NCBI GenBank assembly: GCA_963932465.1
Contig: OZ010798.1
Coordinates: 14,492,981 to 14,556,980, forward strand
Length of the DNA: 64,000 nucleotides
DNA from: Maratus speciosus
Lineage: Eukaryota > Arthropoda > Arachnida > Araneae > Salticidae
Direction of reading: 5' to 3'
This document shows, piece by piece, positions 60,001-64,000 of the stretch. Each line of letters starts with the position of its first letter. Position 1 is the first letter of the stretch. Position numbers and translations under genes: made by a program. The notes beneath the pieces are model-generated. The model had not been told where the DNA came from and made no database searches. It was given only the letters and a program-made list of their open reading frames with translations.

Positions 60001-61676
60001 CAACTGTTGATTTGAGTTGTTTGTTCGCGAGATACTGTCTCAACACCCAGTGTGATAGCAAACAGCAATATCACCAACTTTTTAGCCACAGCTCTAAAAA
60101 AGTGTCCGCTAGCAGCGATTTTTCACCCAACTTCCAACATTTCGGCCAATCAAGGATAAGAACTACCAAGATTAGAACTTACCAAGATTAGAACTAACCA
60201 AGATAGCCGACGCCACGATAAGAGAAATGCTGAAGTGGATTCTCTTTTATGTTTCTCTTTCGATAATCTAAATCTAATAATAAAATTACTAAGCACAATT
60301 TTAAAAAAAATTATTTAACGATAAAAAAAAAAAATGCTGTTCCCATATTGTCGATACGAACAGAAAAAAAAAAGGTTTAAAGAACACATTTTTTCAGCAA
60401 TACATTAATACAAATGGTTTTTCTTCTTTCGTCCAGAAATTGGGTTCAAAACGCCAACTTTGACAGTATTTTTTCGGAAAAATCAATTCTCTTTAAAAAA
60501 AAAAAAAAAAAAAAAACGGAAAATGTTTTATGTTTACGTAGTTTCTGAATAACAACATCTGCCAGTTTCATGCGTTTTCGAACAAAAGTGAATTAAAACT
60601 TATGTCAGAAATTTGCCTGTTTGGATTTCAGAACAGCTTTAATGGTATAAACTTTAAAACATACTTATAATTACCTAAAAGGTGACACAAAGATATTATT
60701 TAATATAAACCTGAGGTCTTTCAAACGCACACGTGTTCATTTTCAAAGTGAAAAGATGATTGACTGAACAGAAAACAAATTTAAAAACAAAAACAAAATA
60801 CTACGCATGCGCAAGCGAAGTTCAGTCCATTGCTCAACAGAGGGGTGAAAAGATCAGTTCATATTTTCAGGAGTTCTTGAAATATTTGAGTTATATATTT
60901 CAGTTAGCAATATCTATTGAGTTACTTCAAGAACTCCTGAAAATATGAAGTGATCTTTTCACCTCTCTGTTGAGCAATAGACTGAATTTCGCTAGCTCAT
61001 GCCTAGTATTTTATTTTTGTTTTTAAATTTGTTTCCTATTCACTAAGTCATCTTTTCCCTTTGAAAATGGACGCATGTGCGTTTGAAAGATCTCAGGGAT
61101 ATATTAAATAATATCTTTATATATCTGTGTCACTTTTTAAGTAATTATAAGTATGTTTTAAAGTTTATATTTATAACAAGGTGAAAATTCCTTAACGACA
61201 CTGGTTTTTTAATACAGTGACTATTGACCCTTAATGGTTTTAATAATAACTTTATATTTTTATGAAAATAGATAACAAACTAACAAAAAAATGATAACAG
61301 ACTATATTGATGAAAAATAAAAGAAGAAAAATTTGGTTGGATCAAGAATGATAAAGATATCAAAAGACAACTCCACTTCCCCTAGAGATATTTTACGATA
61401 TCAAGTGTCAGACCCCCACCCCCTCCCCTCTAAAGTGATAACGTTATAAATGTATAGCCTCTAATTATTACTTTTCTCTCCAGAAAATTTTCCTTGATTA
61501 ATTTTTTTTTCATATTTAATGATTTTTTGTCTTTAGGAAATAACATATACTGTGATGACCGATTAAACTGGATAAGTAAGTCCAAGAAAAGACCACGGGT
61601 CTTCGGTTACTGCAGTGCTCCGGAGGAATTTAAAAGATGGGATCTGGAAGAATTCTTCGAACGACAAAGCCAGTGA
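28191..61676 (+). CDS. Secreted leucine-rich-repeat protein, four coding exons, 320 aa
   Basis: Joined coding exons 28191-28559, 56081-56385, 59071-59219 and 61537-61676 give 963 nt with consistent phases (0, 2, 1) and GT/AG borders at every intron. The protein has a hydrophobic signal peptide (about residues 1-19) and an N-terminal Cys cap (C22, C33, C45). Five to six LRRs follow (about 80-275; clearest are VQLSYNKITEL, LWLTGNRLGDI, LDLEGNALTDL and VSLDRNEITTL). A C-terminal cap has Cys in NNIYCDD and GYCSAP. It resembles the family labelled in spiders as the non-catalytic subunit of Oplophorus luciferin monooxygenase. That is a homology label and does not imply luminescence. Likely role: an extracellular protein-binding LRR, ligand unknown. 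An AG acceptor 8 nt before the ATG implies an upstream 5' UTR exon outside the recognised sequence. Intron 1 is 27.5 kb and packed with transposons. Confidence 0.85.
29203..29544 (+). pseudogene. Tandem copy 2 of exon 1
   Basis: A copy of exon 1 about 1.0 kb downstream that keeps the same donor (GAG before GTAATC). The open part (ETCPVKEGIRPYEC to GLENHLE) is highly similar to exon 1, with a 2-residue deletion and about ten substitutions. The start codon is gone and the signal-peptide part has an in-frame TGA (tcgtgagtg). No good 3' splice site lies in front. Most likely an exon pseudocopy. Use as an alternative cassette cannot be excluded because the rest of the frame is intact. Confidence 0.75.
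30225..30955 (+). pseudogene. Tandem copy 3 of exon 1, disrupted by a MITE
   Basis: The third exon-1 copy, again about 1.0 kb on. It lacks an ATG, has a TAG where exon 1 has a Ser codon (ttccctagaattt, about 30836-30846), and is split by a 380-bp MITE at 30356-30735. The donor context tagag before GTAAC is kept. Clearly non-functional as coding exon. Confidence 0.8.
30356..30735. mobile_element. MITE with CACTGTAAAAAAA TIR inside exon copy 3
   Basis: TIR CACTGTAAAAAAAAATCTGT at the left and its complement ACAGATTTTTTTTTACAGTG at the right, with TA duplicated (30354-30355 and 30736-30737). The uninterrupted exon copies supply the empty site (gtgttctctattaagatgcg). TA duplication and size fit a Tc1/mariner-type MITE. 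Confidence 0.85.
31129..31478. mobile_element. Foldback MITE with ~118-bp hairpin arms
   Basis: The outer ends are again CACTGTAAAAAAA and TTTTACAGTG. Inside, the arm 31161-31280 (gcacaaactcgatcacagtt...) is inverted at about 31306-31423 with very few mismatches and a loop of about 25 nt. Flanks are CA on both sides, not the canonical TA. Transcription of intron 1 would give a long RNA hairpin. Confidence 0.8.
31479..32548. other. Unassigned intron 1 sequence
   Basis: Between about 32090 and 32345, 'ataaaatgtta'-type sequences recur in both orientations ('cgcaaatgtaaaagatgttatta' and 'taataacatcttttaca'), so a small decayed inverted repeat is likely. No coding exon is supported. Confidence 0.35.
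32549..35090. repeat. Foldback repeat family, copy 2
   Basis: The left arm 32549-32905 is inverted at about 34130-34470. Arms at about 33490-34080 are inverted at about 34510-34960. GC-rich ends ggggctctgccccctacgag (32911) and its complement ctcgtagggggcagagcccc (near 35065-35085) bracket the unit, each followed inward by 'cgcagactcta'-type sequence. It matches copy 1 at 7640-11470 but carries an extra segment at about 33297-33455 absent from copy 1. Non-coding. Confidence 0.7.
35326..35581 (-). repeat. Dispersed 'GTGCGTTCGTA' repeat, partial copy 3
   Basis: On the minus strand it starts gtgcgttcgtaattatata. It is truncated after the 'ctatcatgaatcctttat' region. Confidence 0.65.
35582..36152. 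other. Unassigned intron 1 sequence
   Basis: AT-rich with a (TTTC)n tract just beyond it. No repeat shared with the rest of the window and no exon was recognised. Confidence 0.35.
36155..36744. mobile_element. MITE with GGGTCAGGAGGG TIR
   Basis: The left end GGGTCAGGAGGGTTAATTAT is complementary to the right end ATAATTACCCCTCCTGACCC, with TA on both sides. The interior repeats 'ggggtaattaagaccac' several times. It is 590 bp with no transposase frame. Confidence 0.8.
37820..37895 (+). promoter_or_regulatory. Promoter-like cluster inside the TTAA element
   Basis: An NRF1-type palindrome GCGCATGCGC is at 37820-37829. TATATAAG follows at 37832-37839, then a second GCACATGCGCA near 37868 and an initiator-like TCAGTT near 37890. 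No downstream frame is recognised, so it could be the relic promoter of a lost transposase. Confidence 0.3.
38578..39177 (+). mobile_element. Helitron-like repeat, copy D
   Basis: It starts actttcttct, then 'tttcgacggatttatacatt' and 'gtctgtctgtccgtgtg'. It ends agaaagttttgagattggcac, with the CTAG terminus eroded. Internal units are diverged. Confidence 0.6.
39668..40479 (-). mobile_element. Helitron-like repeat, copy E
   Basis: Minus-strand copy with at least four ~130-bp internal units. The 5' hairpin complement (cttccttcttgtaaagatagaag) lies at about 40450-40475. It is head-to-head with copy F, like copies A and B. Confidence 0.65.
40530..41309 (+). mobile_element. Helitron-like repeat, copy F with CTAG end
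   Basis: The start is eroded (tttctatcttttcaagaagg). It ends gggattggcacatccgaCTAG followed by T, the same terminus as copy B. Confidence 0.65.
42985..43416 (-). repeat. 3' LTR
   Basis: 432 bp, TG...CA ends on the plus strand (TGTGACG...CTATTACA). Identical in length to the 5' LTR. Confidence 0.9.
43417..43431 (-). promoter_or_regulatory. Polypurine tract candidate
   Basis: On the minus strand ttagggggaaggagc abuts the 3' LTR. That is the expected place for plus-strand priming. Confidence 0.65.
43869..46882 (-). pseudogene. gag-pol reading frame with one frame break and an unmatched insert
   Basis: The start is most likely the ATG at 46882 (MATFLNRQ). The Gag N-terminus has a long charged coiled coil (EEIIEEREKLAEQEKLD and on). 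The frame breaks in a T-run near 46436-46440, where a one-base loss would explain it. It then continues openly for 834 codons from 46373. In that part (residue numbers of the 834-aa frame) there is a retroelement Gag core (1-130), a CX2CX4HX4C knuckle (188-201) and a retropepsin motif DTG (245-247). A divergent integrase zinc-binding region (about 440-500) has lost several ligands. A partial integrase core (about 517-562) has an Asp in INLDAIG. About 565-767 shows no retroelement similarity that I recognise. An RT fragment with YIDD (776-779) and SFLGHEVG comes last, before the stop. Confidence 0.75.
44072..44681 (-). other. Unmatched ~200-residue in-frame segment within pol
   Basis: Residues about 565-767 of the 834-codon frame. 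It is rich in Trp, Phe, Cys and charged residues (for example VFHVDFGGTSFWYLILRW and RMFWGKEKFNRDRFEECFDD). It replaces the rest of integrase and the first part of RT without breaking the frame. Possible origins are captured host cDNA, a segment from another element, or antisense or out-of-frame pol. I cannot identify it. Confidence 0.5.
47560..47770 (-). repeat. Tandem duplication in the retrotransposon leader (2 x ~110 bp)
   Basis: The blocks at about 47560-47655 and 47670-47770 share 'cacattcgtcgaga(c/t)a', 'atcgctggc(a/g)cagaaac' and the long run 'gacgacaaagttctcagtcc'. The sequence 46955-47885 is otherwise an untranslated leader with no gene. Confidence 0.8.
47852..47869 (-). promoter_or_regulatory. 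Primer-binding-site candidate
   Basis: On the minus strand TGGTGGCAAGCGGTGTGA starts 16 nt inside the 5' LTR. TGG is the complement of a tRNA CCA end. The tRNA was not identified. Confidence 0.5.
47886..48317 (-). repeat. 5' LTR
   Basis: 432 bp, co-linear with the 3' LTR with four substitutions and no indels. Confidence 0.9.
49560..50175. repeat. Minisatellite, ~18 diverged units of ~30-34 bp
   Basis: The repeating pattern is 'cg(a/c)gaatttcgtcaaa(g)a(t)cg(c/t)gga/taaa'. The spacing is loose and the units vary, so this is not a CRISPR array. It lies inside the CATAGGCGTA element. Confidence 0.75.
50941..50963. repeat. 23-G homopolymer at element end
   Basis: A pure G tract 5 bp before the inverted terminal 'acgcctatg' of the 9-kb element. 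Confidence 0.9.
51007..52109. other. Unassigned part of the TTAA element
   Basis: AT-rich, with palindromic 'taattaatttaattaatt' near 51128-51160. No exon or TIR pair was recognised. Confidence 0.35.
52123..52633. mobile_element. GC-rich 511-bp insertion with 13-bp TSD
   Basis: The perfect duplication tacagttttggaa is at 52110-52122 and 52634-52646. The insert is strikingly GC-rich against the AT-rich surroundings and contains a TATA-like cctataaagg near 52423 and a G-run near 52547. There is no TIR and no poly-A tail. A 13-bp duplication points to LINE-driven retroposition. Origin unknown: it could be a SINE, a LINE 5' fragment or a retroposed RNA. The frames here have no domain. Confidence 0.7.
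52933..53263. other. Intron 1 sequence with possible LINE-like remnant
   Basis: The stretch 'tctcatctccatacctacataaagaaaatc' with nearby frames recalls decayed retroelement coding, but no domain can be claimed. No exon is supported. Confidence 0.25.
53860..55849. mobile_element. 1990-bp element with CACTGAAAAAAAA TIR
   Basis: The left end CACGGAAAAAAAAT and right end CTTTTTTTTCAGTG have TA duplicated on both sides. The termini resemble those of the MITEs at 30356 and 31129. The copy at 27363 shows the empty site (gagcgggaataattc). The interior holds the 'aaaatgccaactttgacat' repeat and a region of repeated 'actcaattttt' near 55285-55830. No transposase was recognised. Confidence 0.75.
54250..54475 (+). 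repeat. Dispersed repeat 'aaaacgccaactttgacag', copy 2
   Basis: Same motif order as 17480-17720 and 60430-60645, moderately diverged. Confidence 0.55.
56081..56385 (+). CDS. LRR gene, coding exon 2
   Basis: Acceptor 'tatttctcatag' and donor 'ctcga|gtaagt'. 305 nt, phase 0 in and phase 2 out. It encodes residues 124-225 with three clear LRRs (VQLSYNKITEL, LYIFENKIEKI and LWLTGNRLGDI) and the start of a fourth (LENLDLE). Confidence 0.9.
56386..57395. other. Intron 2, first part
   Basis: AT-rich. An (ATT)n tract lies at about 56987-57017. No repeat ends or exon were recognised. Confidence 0.4.
57396..58186 (-). mobile_element. Tigger-like element with transposase remnant
   Basis: TIR CACTGAAACCTCTCTG at the left and its diverged complement (gaagtttcactg) at the right, with TA on both sides. 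Both ends repeat 'gtggccctt(g/t)a(a/g)taggggtg' type sequence. It is 791 bp and carries a CENP-B-like helix-turn-helix fragment on the minus strand. Confidence 0.75.
57518..57667 (-). pseudogene. Tigger/pogo transposase N-terminal HTH fragment
   Basis: The first ~50 residues of this minus-strand frame (LNAKIKVLNCHDQGTSAREL, then NEINNIVKNKENLLKEY) match the shape of the N-terminal CENP-B/pipsqueak helix-turn-helix of Tigger/jerky transposases: 'K.kvi...e.G.s.relA..f.c....i.nIvknKe.il.ey'. After that the frame loses similarity and the catalytic core is absent. It sits near one end of a TA-flanked inverted-repeat element, as expected for a transposase that binds its own ends. Confidence 0.6.
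58735..58835 (-). mobile_element. tRNA-derived SINE-like fragment
   Basis: On the minus strand the order is an A-box-like GTGGCTCAGCAGAGTGG, a tRNA-like stem region and a B-box-like AGTTCAAATCC (complement near 58759). It matches the spacing of a tRNA head with small insertions. No target duplication was found. Confidence 0.4.
59071..59219 (+). CDS. LRR gene, coding exon 3
   Basis: Acceptor 'ttaattttcag' and donor 'gtgtccg|gtgagt'. 149 nt, phase 2 in and phase 1 out. It completes E225 and encodes residues 226-274 with two LRRs (GNALTDLPEDLF and VSLDRNEITTL) and the start of the last (LWTLDVS). Confidence 0.9.
59234..59959. mobile_element. MITE with GGGGGTCCGGGACAC TIR just after the exon 3 donor
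   Basis: Left end GGGGGTCCGGGACAC and right end GTGTCCTGGACCCCC. TTAA precedes the left end (59230-59233) but does not follow the right. The ends resemble those of the 733-bp TTAA elements. It begins only 14 bp past the exon 3 donor. Confidence 0.7.
60430..60645 (+). repeat. Dispersed repeat 'aaaacgccaactttgacag', copy 3
   Basis: Motif order as in 17480-17720. It abuts the long hairpin that follows. Confidence 0.55.
60645..61169. repeat. Long intronic hairpin, arms ~235 bp, loop ~44 nt
   Basis: The left arm 60645-60881 (ataaactttaaaacatac ... caggagttcttgaa) is inverted at 60926-61169 (ttcaagaactcctg ... gttttaaagtttata). Mismatches are few near the loop and more common outward. It lies in intron 3 and would be transcribed as a strong RNA hairpin. 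Confidence 0.85.
61537..61676 (+). CDS. LRR gene, coding exon 4 (C-cap and stop)
   Basis: Acceptor 'ttttttgtctttag'. 140 nt including TGA. It encodes residues 276-320, beginning NNIYCDDRLNWI and including FGYCSAPEEF, which forms the C-terminal Cys cap. It ends FFERQSQ. The cap has fewer Cys than classical LRRCT modules. Confidence 0.9.
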
Positions 61677-61754
61677 AAGTTTTCTGCAATTTTCACTTGA
61701 TTTGCATATACATCAGACAGTTTAAAAAGTATACCTGTAGTTTCACTTTACGTA

Positions 61755-61760
61755 AATAAA
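61755..61760 (+). terminator. Polyadenylation signal of the LRR gene
   Basis: AATAAA lies 79 bp after the stop codon, followed by a T/G-containing stretch (gactgtctcttgtac). This gives a short 3' UTR. Confidence 0.6.
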
Positions 61761-61916
61761 AGAAATCTTTGAGTAACTCTGACTGTCTCTTGTACTCTTT
61801 CACAACACTAATGCACATACGAGAATGTAGAAAAAAAAGTTACAAGGATAATAAAAAATTATTTATTAACAACAGACAGAAAATACAAAGAGGAATTAGG
61901 AGATATGCTTACCGAC

Positions 61917-63060
61917 CAGTTTTCCACATAATCAACCAAATCTATTTAGACATTTGTCTGAACGCAGGACCAACTTGTTTCAACCAGCTTGGTAGTAGAA
62001 ATTAGCGATCGACCGAAAATTCGGTTTTATTTCCGTTTTCGACCCAAAATCTGAGTTACGCCGAAAATTCAACAGACCGAAACTCAATCAAAACTATTTG
62101 TATTCTAAACATCTCGTTTCTTTCTTCGGTAAATTTCAAAATTATTCTTTGATTTCATCTGTATCCGCTTAAATGAGACACTCTTTGCTTATTGCTGTGA
62201 ACTTCACTGCTTATAATGATCAGTGATCACTGACTCAAGATGTGACTGCAGATTATAAAGCAAGCAATGCCTATAGGACTCAACTTTGAAGACGCTTTTC
62301 ACGTGCTCATTAAAAACTGCTACTCAAAGAAGTCATGCTAGTCATAGAAAATACTTTGTAGGACATCGCAGAAGTGCTTCGAATACTCTTTGAGAAAGTT
62401 GTAGTATAACAGGGGATCATTTACAAAAATCATTATAAAAGAAAAACCGAGGTATGTATACCTAAAGCATCTTTTAATGAGATGAAATTCATGTCATTAG
62501 AAAATCATTCTGTGTTGTGGATGAATGAATGATATTTTATTTTATAGGGAAATAAAAAGTTTTGGTCAGACAAGCAGAGAGACAACTTGGGCCACACGTA
62601 TAATTATTGCCTGTATAATTAATTAATAATTTTGTATATTTATGTACATATTAATAACTCAAAAATTTTTTAGACATTTTCGTTTTCGTTTTCGGCCAAA
62701 AGTAGCAAGATTACTGAAATTTGGTTTCGGTTTCTGTCTTCTAAACCTGTTTCGGTTGATACTTAGTAGAAATCCCATCCCCGCCTATTGAGCTGTTTTC
62801 ACATCACTGTCTGAAGCGAACCTTGTTCCAGATAAGTGTTTCCTTCAATTGTGGGAGCAGGAAATAGTCACTGGGTGCCATATCTAGGCTGTATGGGTGT
62901 GGTTCCAGATTTCCGACTTGAACTTTTGCAGAAATTCTTGAGTACGGCGAGCAATTTGAGGCTGGTAATGGAGCATGACACCATCACCCAACATGCCAAG
63001 CGTTTGCGTTGGATGGCGTTACATATCCTTGTCAAAGTGGCACCAGCGAAACTACTTTTT
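61917..63060 (-). pseudogene. mariner transposase remnant, split by a MITE
   Basis: The minus strand carries the mariner-type signature around 62830-62908 (HPYSLDMAPSDYFLLPQLKE), which holds the third catalytic Asp region of the DD34D triad. At about 61920-61975 it carries the typical C-terminal end (KLVLRSDKCLN, then GDYVEK). The two parts are separated by a 762-bp hAT-like MITE (62003-62764). Several frame breaks and stops are present, so it is dead. Sequence up to about 63250 may hold further decayed N-terminal parts. Confidence 0.75.
62003..62764. mobile_element. hAT-like MITE inside the mariner remnant
   Basis: The left end TAGCGATCGACCGAAA and right end TTTCGGTTGATACTTA are roughly inverted. 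The flanks carry agtagaaat at 61994-62002 and 62765-62773, a 9-bp direct repeat in which an 8-bp target duplication could sit. The mariner frame on both sides proves the insertion. Confidence 0.75.
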
Positions 63061-63253
63061 TAACCGTCTTGCTATTTCAATCGCTCTGACGCGTCTACAA
63101 ACTTACACTACCTACCCGCACAACCGCAGTAAGACAAATTGCACCGTCAGTCTCCATTCTGGGAGAAAATATTCACAGAACAGTAATTACTTATCAAACT
63201 CTGCTGCTTGTAACCATTTTTTATTCCACCCTCGTACTTTCATAATACATTAA

Positions 63254-64000
63254 TTGCTAAAAGGTATTAAATAACACTGCAGAAAAGTTTTATATGCAAA
63301 CTGTCTACATGTTTCGGTTTCACCGAATTCATTTTCAAGACAAATGAGAATATTCTACTGATGAACGATCGATAACACAATGATTGAAAACGCTATCCTT
63401 CACGTTGTTCACATTCTCTGTCGATTACTGACGTAATTTTATTTACTTTTATATTATCAATTCTTTATACATTGTCAAATTTGCCTAAGTTTTTGTTTCC
63501 TAAATTATGAGTTCATAAATTTTAATCTTCTAAAGTATTTTTCAAACTGCAATAGAAGATTTACACAATCATTTAATAAATTTTAGAAGAATTTTGCGAA
63601 TTAAAATTAATTAAGCCCTTGAGGGGTGGCGGGATATATAATATCCCACCTAATTTAAACAGTATTCGCACCAGAAACTTTTAACTAAATTTCATATTTT
63701 TAACTTTGGGGACTAAGTGTTGAAAAATTGCTTTTCCTTATTTAAAAATAATTTTTTTCTATTATTCCGGGTGAGAATTCAATATTACAGATGCATTATT
63801 GCTTGCCCCTCAAAGAAATAACTGCCCCGGACGTATATATACGGCTGTGGAAAATACTTGCATCTATTAAAGAGATGGCGAATTTTAATTATAGCGAGGC
63901 AAATTTCACCACTGGGCCATTATCTATAACAGTATAGCATGTGCATTTTCTTACTGTTATTTCAGAAAAGGGCAATTCCACAGAAAATCATCATTTTTCG
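63254..64000. other. Unassigned 3' end of the window
   Basis: A possible TTAA-type element end 'ttaagcccttgaggggtgg' starts at 63611. No matching opposite end was found before 64000. No coding exon is supported. Confidence 0.35.

Overview
The window looks like AT-rich animal nuclear DNA, most likely from a spider or another chelicerate. The signs are phase-consistent GT/AG introns of kilobase length, dense nested transposons, tRNA-derived SINEs, mariner and pogo/Tigger remnants, and a secreted leucine-rich-repeat (LRR) gene. That gene resembles the family annotated in spiders as 'oplophorus-luciferin 2-monooxygenase non-catalytic subunit-like'. The taxon is an inference from protein families and texture. 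No prokaryotic operon, rRNA or CRISPR array is visible.

Layout. 1-28.1 kb is gene-poor: short AT-rich repeats, a tRNA-like gene inside a terminal-inverted-repeat (TIR) element, a ~325-bp satellite-like array (1.5-3.3 kb), TTAA-type MITEs, a foldback repeat interrupted by a Helitron-like insertion (7.6-11.5 kb), pogo/Tigger and hAT-like MITEs, an inverted 11-15-bp minisatellite (22.9-23.8 kb) and a tRNA-derived SINE with a perfect 14-bp target-site duplication (TSD).

28.2-61.8 kb is one four-exon gene (28191-28559, 56081-56385, 59071-59219, 61537-61676). It encodes a 320-aa protein with a signal peptide, a Cys cap, LRRs and a C-terminal Cys cap. The first coding exon is followed by two decayed tandem copies. 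Intron 1 (27.5 kb) is a transposon sink. An old repeat (36.8-52.9 kb) is split by a TTAA-flanked element (37037-52731). That element contains a hAT-like element (38121-41699), a tRNA-like unit split by a 9-kb element with a 5-bp TSD (41964-50973), inside it a pogo-like MITE (42656-48611), and inside that a young LTR retrotransposon (42985-48317). Each boundary is supported by matching TIRs and TSDs, so the order of insertion can be read directly.

The LTR element has 432-bp LTRs differing at 4 positions. Its gag-pol reading frame is odd. Integrase-like sequence lies upstream of a reverse-transcriptase fragment, and about 200 residues that I cannot match to any retroelement domain sit between them. 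Most of pol is missing, so this copy is probably non-autonomous.

61.8-64 kb holds a mariner transposase remnant on the minus strand, split by a hAT-like MITE with a 9-bp TSD. The only gene that looks functional is the LRR gene. Coordinates of diverged repeats are approximate.
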